Positions 16,501 to 22,805 of a stretch of DNA of 22,805 bases are shown one piece after another. The notes under the pieces are model-generated. The model was not told the origin of the DNA. It made no database searches and saw nothing but the letters and a program-made list of their open reading frames with translations. The stretch's first letter is position 1. Every line of letters begins with the position of its first letter. The stretch comes from an uncultured Bacilli bacterium (GTDB taxonomy: Bacteria > Bacillota_I > Bacilli_A > RF39 > UBA660). The position numbers were made by a program, and so were the translations under genes. The stretch is taken from positions 1 to 22,805 of the forward strand of contig CASDHD010000008.1 of the NCBI GenBank assembly GCA_949280095.1. Reading direction: 5' to 3'.

Positions 16501-18072
16501 TTAGGAGTTACATATTCTTGTGGATTTGATTTGCCAGATAAAAAGTGTCCAGAGTGTGGAAGTAAAATGACAAAAGATGGTCATGATATTCCATTTGCTA
16601 CATTCTTAGGATTTAATGCTGATAAAGTTCCAGATATCGATCTTAACTTCTCTGATTTAAATCAAGCTAGTGCTCATGAATATACGAAAGTATTATTCGG
16701 TGTTGATAATGTATATCGTGCTGGAACAATAGGAACTGTTGCAGAAAAAACTGCCTATGGTTATGTAAAGGGATACTGTGAAGAAAAGGGTATTATCATG
16801 CGACATATCGAAACAGAACGTCTTGCTAAAGGTTGTACAGGATGTAAAAGAACAACTGGACAACATCCAGGAGGAATTGTTGTTATTCCTGATTATATGG
16901 AAGTGTCTGATTTTACTCCATTCCAATTTCCAGCTGAAGATCCAACTAGCGCATGGCGAACAACGCACTTTGATTATCATGCCATTGATGCGGATGTTTT
17001 AAAGCTTGATATTTTAGGACATACTGATCCAACTCAACTTAGAATGATTCAAGATATAACTGGGGATGACGTGACAGAGGTTCCTCTTGATGATAAAGAT
17101 ACTATGGCTCTATTTAAAGGAACGAAATCTCTTGGAGTTACCAAAGAACAAATCATGTGTGATACTGGAACACTTGGAGTTCCAGAGTTTGGTACCCCAT
17201 TTACAATACAGTTAGTTAAAGATGCAAAACCGACAACATTTGCAGAACTTGTTAAGATATCAGGTCTTGCTCATGGTACTGATGTTTGGCTTGGTAATGC
17301 ACAAGAATTAATTCAAAAAAATATTTGTCCTTTTAAAGACGTTATTGGATGTCGTGACGATATTATGGTAGAACTTATGAATAAAGGAGTACCAGCTATT
17401 AAAGCATTTAAGATTATGGAATTTGTTCGTAAAGGAAAAGCTGGTAAAGACCCTGAAACTTGGTCAGGCTTTGTCGAAACATTAAAAGAATATAATATTC
17501 CAGATTGGTATATTACTTCTTGTCAAAAAATCAAATACATGTTCCCAAAGGCTCATGCAGCAGCTTATGTAACAAGTGCATTTCGTATTGCTTGGTATAA
17601 GGTACACAAACCTCTTGTTTATTATTGTACGTATTTTTCTACTAGATTTGACGATTTTGATTGCGATGTGATGGTAAAAGGTTATGATGCCATTAAAGCA
17701 AAAATGCTTGAAATTCAAAATAAAGGAAAAGAAGCGACTAATAAAGACTCCTCTTTACTTGAAACATTGAAACTTGCTTTGGAAGCTTGTGCACGTGGCG
17801 TGAAATTTAAGATGATTGATATTAAAGAAAGTGATGGTAATAATTTTGTCATGGTAGAAGAGGAAAATGCACTTATCATGCCATTTAGAAGCTTAGATGG
17901 ACTAGGGGATGCTGTTGCAACAAAAATTATAGAAGAAAGAAAAGAAAAACAGTTCTATAGTGTAGAAGATTTTTCAAATCGTGGAAAAGTTAATCAATCA
18001 ACAATTGAAAAAATGCGCATTATGGGGATTTTTGAAGGAATGCCAGAAACGAGTCAACTTAGTTTGTTTTAG
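13570..18072 (+). CDS. polC: DNA polymerase III alpha subunit, Gram-positive PolC type, with built-in proofreading exonuclease
   Basis: PolC is the main replicative polymerase of Bacillota. The 1500-residue product shows the usual order: an N-terminal region, an OB fold (about 190-290), and a PHP domain starting RVELHAHTMMSAMDG (H307, H309) with VTDHN intact. A DEDD exonuclease is inserted in the PHP domain (FDTETTG, D402 and E404; later HNAKFDISF and HHRADYDAEGT). A zinc-binding stretch follows with cysteines 962, 965, 984, 993 and 996. The polymerase active site is PDIDLNFSD (D1022, D1024), with TGQHPGGIVVIP and FPKAHAAAYV further on. It ends in QLSLF (1496-1500), a canonical beta-clamp-binding motif. 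AGGTG (13559-13563) precedes the ATG by six bases. Unlike DnaE, its PHP histidines are retained. The strong terminator at 18121 closes the unit. Confidence 0.98.
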   Translation: MTDELKRFFKSIDYPFDENGFHGASVEKVIYLKQKDIFEVFLHFENVLSPEMAKDLVHSSKNKINHEKECVIYFSYNNITEADVLQYVHDCIQELVKKRPSLINLTEAPVSIEDEIITLEVSTKLEELEVKKEAKGIVSKLYSYGLGEYELTSILNETLNEEVKKDIEKNRIADVPTFEFVPPKKEAKPIEGEITAINNIMGDMKSVIIEAFVFGIDTMEHEKINIITLKISDKTNSLLAKVFKKDKNEYKSTLKEFKEGNWYRFQGKVEFDTYSKDLVLSIRQFEAIDSKDEILKEQTDNPRVELHAHTMMSAMDGVIDAKSLVKHAIKIGQKAIAVTDHNCVQAFPDLYHAVCDYNKGKEETDHFKVLYGAEMNIVNDDVNIIFNNRTYNLLEDTFVVFDTETTGFYAGSDQMIEIGAVKIASGKIIERFDELIDPHRPIPKKITELTFITDEMVQGCDNEENVTKRFLDWVGDLPMVAHNAKFDISFMKAACNKYHFKEFDATVLDTMSIARMLHPEWANHKLQTLTKKLDIPWDEEKHHRADYDAEGTALAFHKMAKSLYDQNISTTDDLLSNIDMESLVRFAFPFHATIVAVNRNGLKNLFKIISIANTKYLYKNEQPKIPRKEIQDLREGLLIGSGCINGEVFDKAKGLEDEELVNMMNFYDYIEVQPISAFSHLIGPEARFQTVTQAEEYLSRIIRVAKEAGKPVVATGDVHNLKKEGKIYREIIVNQKFNGKLHPLKRKGIEVPNQYLKTTEEMMEDFSFLDEETRKEIIVENPNKIASQVEEIEVIIDTPNPFAPKIPHSVETMTELVYHKADELYGNPLPLNIEERLAKELYGDAIINACKEEESDEAVAFSLVHKIINEGKEAVKDMVKKHLNSEDIEGKTEEEIDKLAYKKLGGIIGANYDVIYLIAQKLVKHSNDEGFLVGSRGSVGSSFVANMMGITEVNSMPAHYRCPKCKKSIFEDDSGNALGVTYSCGFDLPDKKCPECGSKMTKDGHDIPFATFLGFNADKVPDIDLNFSDLNQASAHEYTKVLFGVDNVYRAGTIGTVAEKTAYGYVKGYCEEKGIIMRHIETERLAKGCTGCKRTTGQHPGGIVVIPDYMEVSDFTPFQFPAEDPTSAWRTTHFDYHAIDADVLKLDILGHTDPTQLRMIQDITGDDVTEVPLDDKDTMALFKGTKSLGVTKEQIMCDTGTLGVPEFGTPFTIQLVKDAKPTTFAELVKISGLAHGTDVWLGNAQELIQKNICPFKDVIGCRDDIMVELMNKGVPAIKAFKIMEFVRKGKAGKDPETWSGFVETLKEYNIPDWYITSCQKIKYMFPKAHAAAYVTSAFRIAWYKVHKPLVYYCTYFSTRFDDFDCDVMVKGYDAIKAKMLEIQNKGKEATNKDSSLLETLKLALEACARGVKFKMIDIKESDGNNFVMVEEENALIMPFRSLDGLGDAVATKIIEERKEKQFYSVEDFSNRGKVNQSTIEKMRIMGIFEGMPETSQLSLF

Positions 18073-18120
18073 TTAAAAATGATTTTTCGTTTCTATTTAT
18101 TAAATAGTTTATTTATATAT

Positions 18121-18172
18121 ATATTCCTTTGTTATGATTTATTTTAATTCATAATAAAGGAATATGTTTTTA
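18121..18172 (+). terminator. Strong rho-independent terminator after polC
   Basis: A 17-bp stem (18121-18137 with 18149-18165) contains a single G-U pair and no mismatch, with an 11-nt loop, followed by G and a T run (18167-18171). It ends the dnaE-dinD-polC region. The rest of the gap up to 18262 holds only the next promoter. Confidence 0.93.
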
Positions 18173-18208
18173 TCAGTTATTATATTTTGCTATTTGTTCC
18201 TCTTTATT

Positions 18209-18237
18209 TTGTACAAGTAAGAAATATGTGATATCAT
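18209..18237 (+). promoter_or_regulatory. Promoter of the serpin-like gene unit
   Basis: TTGTAC (18209-18214), 17-bp spacer, TATCAT (18232-18237), preceded by TGA, which makes an extended -10. Confidence 0.7.
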
Positions 18238-18262
18238 ATAGATAAAATAGAAGGTGGACAAA

Positions 18263-18310
18263 ATGGGATTAAAGAAAAAGAATAAGGAGAAAGTATGCAA
18301 AATAAAATAA
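18263..18310 (+). CDS. 15-residue upstream ORF overlapping the next gene (MGLKKKNKEKVCKIK)
   Basis: The ATG at 18263 has a good ribosome site, AAGGTGG (18251-18257), at five bases. The frame ends at TAA 18308-18310, 13 bases inside the following gene, which starts in another frame at 18295 after its own AAGGAGA. The peptide is very basic. It may be a translated coupling or leader peptide; its product may have no role of its own. Confidence 0.45.
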   Translation: MGLKKKNKEKVCKIK

Positions 18311-19347
18311 AATTAGTTTTAATGGGGCTTATGGCTCTTATAGGGATTTTTGGTGTAGGTTATAAAACGTATAGAGAACGACAAGTGAAACTCACTGATG
18401 TATCTGTTGTTTTATCATTAGAAGATACAGTAAACGACAATACGATTTGGTGTGGAACTTTTAATTTGATTTGGAATGATTTAAAAGATATAGCTGGGCA
18501 AGATATTGAGTTTTCTCCGCAACTGGATGTAGTAAAACATTTAAATCAGGGAACTTTTACCACGAAAGAATTAAATGAGAGTAGTTATTATAAGATAGTA
18601 GATATTCCTAGTTTAGTATTAAAAGAAAAAATCACAAAAGAAATCAAAGAGAAATTTAATGAAACAAGTGATATTTTAGATGATTTTGATTGGGAAAATC
18701 ATGATGCGAAGGATTATTTCTTATATGCAATGCTAAAAAAAGAGTTTGATTTTCAAAATGAATTTACAGAATTAAAAAAAGATCGTTTTCAAGATACTAA
18801 AAATATAGCTTATTTTGGTATTGATGCGACGACAAAGGAAAGTGTGCGTCAGCAAGTAGAAGTGCTTTATTATAAGGATAATCATCAATTTGCTGTTAAA
18901 TTACAAACGCAAAATGAGGATGAAATTATTTTGACAAGAGGAAGAAGAGAATCTAGTTTTAAAGAGATTTATAATGCTTTAATTAGTGAAAGTAAAGAAT
19001 ATAAGGGAAGTCACAATTTTGGGGATTCTGATACTTTGAAAGTACCTAATCTTAATTTTAAAGTAAAAAAGGAATTTACAGAGTTAGAAAAAAAGGATTT
19101 TAAGTTTGCAAATGCGGAAAATTATTATATTGATAAGGCTTTGCAAACAGTTCAATTTGAATTAAATAAGAAAGGCGGAAAAGTAAAAAGTGAAGCAGGT
19201 ATGTCTGCAAAAAATTTTTCTTTAGCGGAAATGGATACGCCAAGAAATTTTGATTTTGATGAACCTTTTACACTGTTTTTAAAGGAAAAAGAAAAAGAAT
19301 TGCCATATCTTTCTATTCAAGTTAACGATATAGAAAAATTTGTATAA
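18295..19347 (+). CDS. Membrane-anchored protein with serpin-like C-terminal features; function unknown
   Basis: The 350-residue protein starts with a hydrophobic segment (residues 7-23, LVLMGLMALIGIFGVGY) and no lipobox, so it is probably anchored with the bulk outside. I have no firm family name. Three features recall serpins: the N-terminal 'NDNTIWCGTFNLIWNDL' helix, a strand-like 'ALQTVQFELNKKGGKVKSEA' (282-301) at the position of the reactive-loop hinge, and FDFDEPFTLFL (319-329) close to the C-terminus, which fits the serpin signature at most positions but not at E323 or T326. The hinge carries lysines and a glutamate where inhibitory serpins have small residues, so protease inhibition is doubtful. 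The ATG follows AAGGAGA by four bases. The next gene starts 13 bases after its stop. The serpin relation is inference from pattern only. Confidence 0.7.
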   Translation: MQNKIKLVLMGLMALIGIFGVGYKTYRERQVKLTDVSVVLSLEDTVNDNTIWCGTFNLIWNDLKDIAGQDIEFSPQLDVVKHLNQGTFTTKELNESSYYKIVDIPSLVLKEKITKEIKEKFNETSDILDDFDWENHDAKDYFLYAMLKKEFDFQNEFTELKKDRFQDTKNIAYFGIDATTKESVRQQVEVLYYKDNHQFAVKLQTQNEDEIILTRGRRESSFKEIYNALISESKEYKGSHNFGDSDTLKVPNLNFKVKKEFTELEKKDFKFANAENYYIDKALQTVQFELNKKGGKVKSEAGMSAKNFSLAEMDTPRNFDFDEPFTLFLKEKEKELPYLSIQVNDIEKFV

Positions 19348-19360
19348 AAAAGGATTAAAG

Positions 19361-19831
19361 ATGAAAAAAAATGAAGTAAAAAAAGTAGCTATTCAAAAGG
19401 CAAAAGTAGTGATGGAAACTTTGGAGCTTATTTTAGCTGACTCTATAAAAGTTACAGGAATTCTTGAATTTGATTCTGTAGTACAGGGTAAAGAAAAAGT
19501 GTGTACTTTAGAAATTTATGTTCCTGAAAAAGACTATGAAAGGCATTGGTTGATGGATGTTCCTGTTAACCATAGCGATGTATTTTATGAACAAATTCTT
19601 CATGATTTAATAGAAAATTTTGGTGCTCTAGAAAAAGTTCATTTAGGTGATTTTTATTCTATAAAATATGAGAAGGGAAATCCTTTTTATGGGATTAAAA
19701 TTAAAAATGATATTGGTAGTACAGTAAGTTTAAATTTTATTTATAAAAGCAATCAATTTGAAGCTTTAGTTACAAATTATAACGAAAAAAGAAAAGAACT
19801 GATACAAGACAGCGAAAGTTTGAAAAGATAA
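19361..19831 (+). CDS. Uncharacterised 156-residue soluble protein
   Basis: I do not recognise this protein. It begins MKKNEVKKVAIQKAKVVMET, a basic helical start, then alternates strand-like and helical stretches (KVCTLEIYVPEKDYERHWLMD, then 'ILHDLIENFGALEKVHLGD', then 'GSTVSLNFIYKSNQFEALVT'). There is no signal peptide, membrane span or cysteine cluster. ATG 19361 follows AGGA (19351-19354) at six bases. The in-frame TTG 19340 lies inside the preceding gene and is rejected. It is 13 bases after the serpin-like gene and almost certainly cotranscribed with it, so a role linked to that protein is the best available guess. Confidence 0.7.
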   Translation: MKKNEVKKVAIQKAKVVMETLELILADSIKVTGILEFDSVVQGKEKVCTLEIYVPEKDYERHWLMDVPVNHSDVFYEQILHDLIENFGALEKVHLGDFYSIKYEKGNPFYGIKIKNDIGSTVSLNFIYKSNQFEALVTNYNEKRKELIQDSESLKR

Positions 19832-19847
19832 GTAGAATTTTATGAAT

Positions 19848-19878
19848 ATAGATTTATTAAAGGAAATATCTATTTTTT
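19848..19878 (+). terminator. Probable weak terminator before the sirtuin gene
   Basis: ATAGAT (19848-19853) pairs with ATCTAT (19868-19873), 14-nt loop, followed by TTTTT. The stem is short and AT-rich. It would separate the serpin-like unit from the sirtuin promoter that follows at once. Confidence 0.4.
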
Positions 19879-19879
19879 G

Positions 19880-19888
19880 TGCTATAAT
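19880..19888 (+). promoter_or_regulatory. Extended -10 promoter of the sirtuin-nuclease unit
   Basis: TGC followed by consensus TATAAT (19883-19888); no good -35 at the right distance. The reading frame of the sirtuin is open through this box from 19877, but that stretch is promoter rather than coding. Confidence 0.65.
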
Positions 19889-19912
19889 TTACTCAGTAAG
19901 AATAGGTGTAGT

Positions 19913-20629
19913 ATGAAAGATAAGATAGAAGAATTAAAAAAAATACTCGAAAATAGTAGTCATATTGTTTTCTTTGGAGGAGCAGGAGTTTCTACCGAAA
20001 GTGGCATTCCTGATTTTCGAAGTAAAGATGGTTTGTATAATCAAAAATACAAATATCCACCAGAAGAAATTTTAAGTCATTCTTTTTTTATGAACTACCC
20101 AGAAGAGTTTTTTCGATTTTATAAAGAAAAAATGAATTGTTTAAATTTTGAACCTAATATCACACACATCAAGCTGGCAGAGTTAGAAAACAAGGGAAAG
20201 TTAAAAGCAGTGATTACGCAAAATATTGATGGTTTACATAGCAAGGCAGGAAGTAAGAATGTTTTAGAATTACACGGTAGTGTCTTAAGAAATTACTGTA
20301 TGAAATGTCATCAGTTTTATGAAGCTAGTTTTATTTTTCAAAGTAAAGGTGTGCCAAAATGTAGTTGTGGTGGAGTGATAAAACCAGATGTTGTTTTATA
20401 CGAAGAGCCTTTAAGGGATGATGTTCTAACAAACGCTATTCAAGCTATTAAAAATGCGGATGTTTTACTTGTTGCAGGAACAAGCTTGACGGTATATCCT
20501 GCTAGTAGCTTGATACGTTATTTTAGGGGAAAGTATTTGATTTTAATAAATCAAGATGTTACACCTTATGATGATTTAGCTACGTTTGTTCTTCATGAAC
20601 GACTAGGTTTGATTTTTAAAGATTTATAA
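19913..20629 (+). CDS. cobB: NAD-dependent protein deacylase (sirtuin)
   Basis: Sirtuins remove acetyl (or other acyl) groups from lysine, consuming NAD and giving nicotinamide and O-acyl-ADP-ribose. The 238-residue protein has all core motifs: GGAGVSTESGIPDFRS (22-37) for NAD, TQNIDGLH (102-109), catalytic H121 in LELHGS, a zinc site C129-x2-C132 ... C150-x-C152, and AGTSLTVYPA (188-197). The 'YPPEEILSHSFF' segment (48-59) is typical of bacterial deacetylases. The second cysteine pair is spaced C-x-C, as in many bacterial members. The start is ATG 19913 after AGGTG; upstream in-frame codons overlap the -10 box. The stop (20627-20629) overlaps the ribosome site of the nuclease gene, so the two form one transcript. 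The symbol cobB (also npdA or srtN) is by family. Confidence 0.95.
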   Translation: MKDKIEELKKILENSSHIVFFGGAGVSTESGIPDFRSKDGLYNQKYKYPPEEILSHSFFMNYPEEFFRFYKEKMNCLNFEPNITHIKLAELENKGKLKAVITQNIDGLHSKAGSKNVLELHGSVLRNYCMKCHQFYEASFIFQSKGVPKCSCGGVIKPDVVLYEEPLRDDVLTNAIQAIKNADVLLVAGTSLTVYPASSLIRYFRGKYLILINQDVTPYDDLATFVLHERLGLIFKDL

Positions 20630-20641
20630 AGGAGTTTTAAG

Positions 20642-21358
20642 ATGGTAAAAAGAAGACGTAAAAAGAAGAAGAGTCCAAAGAGTTTAATAGCGACTGTAAT
20701 TGTTTTAGGATGTCTTTTAGGACAAGGAATTTATAGTGAAACCGAAAAAGGAAAAGAGTTACCTTCTTATGCTTTAAATGAATTCCCAGTTTATAGTGGT
20801 AGTGATGTTATTATCATAGAGGATAATAAGCCTTTTTTTATAGAAAATGATTATACAACAGGTTCTTTTGAAAAGTATAGTGAACTTGATTCTTTAGGAA
20901 GATGCGGAGTTGCATTTGCTAATATCGGTATTGATTTAATGCCTACAGAAGAACGTGGAAGTATAGGTATGGTAAAACCAAGTGGGTGGCACACGATTAA
21001 GTATGACAATATTGATGGAAAATATTTATACAATCGGTGCCATTTAATTGGATATCAACTTACTGGTGAGAATGCAAATACAAAAAATTTAATTACTTGT
21101 ACAAGACAAATGAATACTAAGGGAATGCTTTCCTTTGAAAACCAAGTTGCAGAATATATTAAAGAAACACACAACCATGTACTTTATCGTGTAACACCAA
21201 TTTATGATGATGAAAATTTAGTGGCAAGTGGAGTTGAAATGGAAGCTTATTCGGTAGAAGATAATGGAGTGGGAATTCAATTTCATGTTTTTGTTTATAA
21301 TGTTCAGGATGGAATAGAAATTGATTATAGAACTGGTGAGAGTAAAATAGCAGAGTGA
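20642..21358 (+). CDS. Secreted or membrane-anchored DNA/RNA non-specific endonuclease
   Basis: This 238-residue protein has a very basic start (VKRRRKKKKS) and a hydrophobic segment at about residues 16-31 (IATVIVLGCLLGQGIYS), so it is exported or anchored by its N-terminus. The catalytic part is of the beta-beta-alpha-Me nuclease type: YNRCHLIGYQLTGENAN carries the general base H134 (family: DRGH/NRCH), and RQMN provides the probable metal ligand N158. The closing 'GIQFHVFVYNVQDGIEIDY' strand is also typical. Such enzymes cut DNA and RNA without sequence preference, for nutrient use, competence or trap escape. AAAGGAG (20628-20634) precedes the ATG by seven bases and overlaps the sirtuin stop. 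No dedicated immunity protein is seen. No clear terminator follows. Confidence 0.9.
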   Translation: MVKRRRKKKKSPKSLIATVIVLGCLLGQGIYSETEKGKELPSYALNEFPVYSGSDVIIIEDNKPFFIENDYTTGSFEKYSELDSLGRCGVAFANIGIDLMPTEERGSIGMVKPSGWHTIKYDNIDGKYLYNRCHLIGYQLTGENANTKNLITCTRQMNTKGMLSFENQVAEYIKETHNHVLYRVTPIYDDENLVASGVEMEAYSVEDNGVGIQFHVFVYNVQDGIEIDYRTGESKIAE

Positions 21359-21425
21359 TACATATTAAAAAACAGAATTAGAAGAATAGCTTTTTGTTAA
21401 ATTGATGTAAAGATTACTGCTAGAA

Positions 21426-21455
21426 TTGTAAATTGCTTTTTTCTTGTGATAAAAT
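21426..21455 (+). promoter_or_regulatory. Promoter of the GNAT gene
   Basis: TTGTAA (21426-21431), 18-bp spacer, TAAAAT (21450-21455), preceded by TGA as an extended -10. Confidence 0.6.
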
Positions 21456-21485
21456 CAAATTATAGTAGAAGAGGAGTTGAGAACT

Positions 21486-21929
21486 TTGGAAATAAATGTG
21501 AAATTTTCACTTGCAGATGCTTCTAAAATCCGTGGTATTGTGGACTTATGTAATGAAGTATTCGAAGAAGATACAGATTATGAGGAAGCATTAAGAATAT
21601 TTAATGAATACAAAAGTGATCGAAACCAAATTTATATTATTGGTGAGTTTGAAGGGCGTGTTATTGCTCATACAAGAATAGCAATTGTGCCAACAATGTT
21701 TAAAGATATGGGAACATTTGCTATTTTAAATCATGTATGTGTTAAACCTGAGTTTCGCAAACACCATATTGCAAGCAAAATGTTAGAGGTAGTACGAGAA
21801 GTATGTAGAAATCATGAATGTACATCTTTAAAATTATGGAGTCGTAATTTTAGAATTCCTGCGCATAGTTGTTATAAAAAATTTGGGTTTACTCAAGATG
21901 ATGCAGCATTTTTTAGTTTAGATATTTAA
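21486..21929 (+). CDS. GNAT-family N-acetyltransferase
   Basis: GNAT enzymes transfer an acetyl group from acetyl-CoA to an amine. The 147-residue protein has the fold in order: an N-terminal helix region (DASKIRGIVDLCNEVF), strand-like 'QIYIIGEFEGRVIAHTRIAIV', then motif A 'NHVCVKPEFRKHHIASKMLE' with the acetyl-CoA loop written RKHHIA in place of the common RGxGxG/A, and C-terminal motif B 'KLWSRNFRIPAHSCYKKFGF'. The start is probably TTG 21486, ten bases after GAGGAG (21470-21475). The in-frame TTG 21477 is only one base from that site and is less likely, and no ATG is available. The substrate cannot be told. The next gene starts 21 bases after its stop and may be cotranscribed. Confidence 0.88.
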   Translation: MEINVKFSLADASKIRGIVDLCNEVFEEDTDYEEALRIFNEYKSDRNQIYIIGEFEGRVIAHTRIAIVPTMFKDMGTFAILNHVCVKPEFRKHHIASKMLEVVREVCRNHECTSLKLWSRNFRIPAHSCYKKFGFTQDDAAFFSLDI

Positions 21930-21950
21930 AAGAGGGAGAGCCTGAGTTTT

Positions 21951-22805
21951 ATGAAAATTACAAATGTATACATAGGTGGTTGGTTTCAAAGAACTATGCT
22001 ACAATTAACAGAAATTTATGATTTTTTAAGAGAATGTAAAAGTCAATTGAAACTAGATATGGAAAAGTTACAAGAATATCGAAAAGCTCTTGCTATTGGC
22101 AAAATCGATTATGGAGTAGATGGAGAAGAATATATAAAATTTACAACAGCGTATGATATTACTGTTAAAATTTATGAAGATGGTTTAATTTGTTTGAATA
22201 ATAGAAATGTAAGTGAAGATACATTGTTTGCAGATATTGATAAAGTAACGGATTATTATGAGAATAAATTATCTCCTGCTTTTAGTTATTTGTTTAGTTT
22301 AGGAGCACCTGTTCCTAAAGAACTTGCAAATATTGAAACTGTGTATCCTTATTTTATTGTGTTTGATAAAGCAACGAAGGAACAAATAGCAGATCTTTTA
22401 TCAAGAACAGAAAAACAAAAATATTTTGAATTTACAAATGAACGATATGATGTAATAAGAGGAGATAAGTATTATTTTATTAATAATAAGAAACAATCCA
22501 TAGAAAAAATTGAAAAGTATATTGAAGAACAGGTTTTTATTCGTGAATTTAAGGGACAACTGCATCGTTATCTAAATCTTCATCGTATTATTTGGGAAAA
22601 AATTGATAATGTTAAAGAGAATGCGAAAGTTAAAGGAGCAGACATTGTAAAGTTTACTAGTAAATTAGAAGGTTATTCTAAAACTATAAATTTAATTGAT
22701 GGAAGAATTAATCAAATGGGTACTTATATTTCTACACGTGAAAAAATTGCTAAAAGTGATGCAGAACTTACTGAATTCTTAGCAATTTCAGGATATCGTT
22801 TTGAA
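21951..22805 (+). CDS. Unrecognised protein, 3' end outside window
   Basis: An uninterrupted frame of 285 codons runs from ATG 21951 to the last base of the window. The product begins MKITNVYIGGWFQRTMLQLT, with no signal peptide or membrane span. It alternates helical stretches (DFLRECKSQLKLDMEKLQEY; IEKIEKYIEEQVFIREFKGQ) with strand-like ones (YPYFIVFDKA; DKYYFINN), and it is rich in lysine, glutamate and tyrosine. The later part (from about residue 215) again looks helical. I recognise no catalytic motif. GAGGGAG (21932-21938) lies 12 bases before the ATG, a little far but usable. The uninterrupted frame and normal codon use make it a real gene. Confidence 0.8.
   Translation, partial: MKITNVYIGGWFQRTMLQLTEIYDFLRECKSQLKLDMEKLQEYRKALAIGKIDYGVDGEEYIKFTTAYDITVKIYEDGLICLNNRNVSEDTLFADIDKVTDYYENKLSPAFSYLFSLGAPVPKELANIETVYPYFIVFDKATKEQIADLLSRTEKQKYFEFTNERYDVIRGDKYYFINNKKQSIEKIEKYIEEQVFIREFKGQLHRYLNLHRIIWEKIDNVKENAKVKGADIVKFTSKLEGYSKTINLIDGRINQMGTYISTREKIAKSDAELTEFLAISGYRFE

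Noticed and set aside
19913..21358. Sirtuin-based anti-phage defence system
   Set aside because: The sirtuin has a complete ordinary deacylase motif set with zinc site, and the nuclease carries an export signal, unlike cytoplasmic abortive-infection effectors.
1..22805. Mollicute genetic code (TGA as tryptophan)
   Set aside because: TGA is used as the natural end of ftsI, the coiled-coil gene, dnaE and the nuclease, at family-appropriate lengths.

Overview
This AT-rich window most likely comes from a low-GC Bacillota chromosome. It has both replicative polymerases (polC and dnaE), strong AGGAGG-type ribosome sites, sigma-A promoters with many extended -10 (TGn) elements, and a mraZ-rsmH-ftsL-ftsI cell-wall/division cluster. 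TGA is used as a real stop codon (for example after ftsI and dnaE), so this is the standard bacterial code and not the Mycoplasma code. The first partial gene carries a 'GLMYPSDY' motif. I associate that motif with pilin-like surface proteins of gut Bacilli close to Mollicutes (RF39-like lineages); that placement is recall and inference, not proof.

Layout. 1-610: the end of a secreted/pilin-like protein, then a small XRE-type HTH regulator whose 3' end is part of a terminator. 619-4477: a promoter, a four-repeat MraZ operator, then mraZ, rsmH, ftsL and a PASTA-containing class B penicillin-binding protein (ftsI). 4478-7173: a second promoter drives a large cytoplasmic coiled-coil protein with one membrane span and a small external domain, plus a DUF1292-like protein. 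7191-9581, minus strand: a zinc-motif-free ribosomal protein L28 gene and a HelD-type RNA polymerase recycling ATPase. HelD has its own promoter and a leader that looks like an attenuator. 9602-18172: dnaE, a frameshifted dinD-like gene with a partly duplicated leader, then polC, closed by a very strong terminator. 18209-21358: a 15-codon upstream ORF, a membrane-anchored protein with serpin-like C-terminal features, an unknown protein, a sirtuin deacylase and a secreted DNA/RNA nuclease. 21426-22805: a GNAT acetyltransferase and an unrecognised protein that runs off the window.

How the parts relate. The left third serves septal peptidoglycan synthesis and its control by MraZ. The coiled-coil membrane protein directly behind ftsI is a guilt-by-association candidate for envelope or division work. 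The middle brings together the transcription-recycling HelD and the two DNA polymerases, with dnaE and helD sharing a divergent promoter region. The dinD relic separates the two polymerase genes and looks like a later insertion. The right third is accessory and contains the least-described material.

No rRNA, tRNA, CRISPR array or complete insertion sequence was seen. The most promising observations are the serpin-like protein, the putative helD attenuator, the division-cluster coiled-coil protein, and the broken dinD with its repeat-flanked leader.
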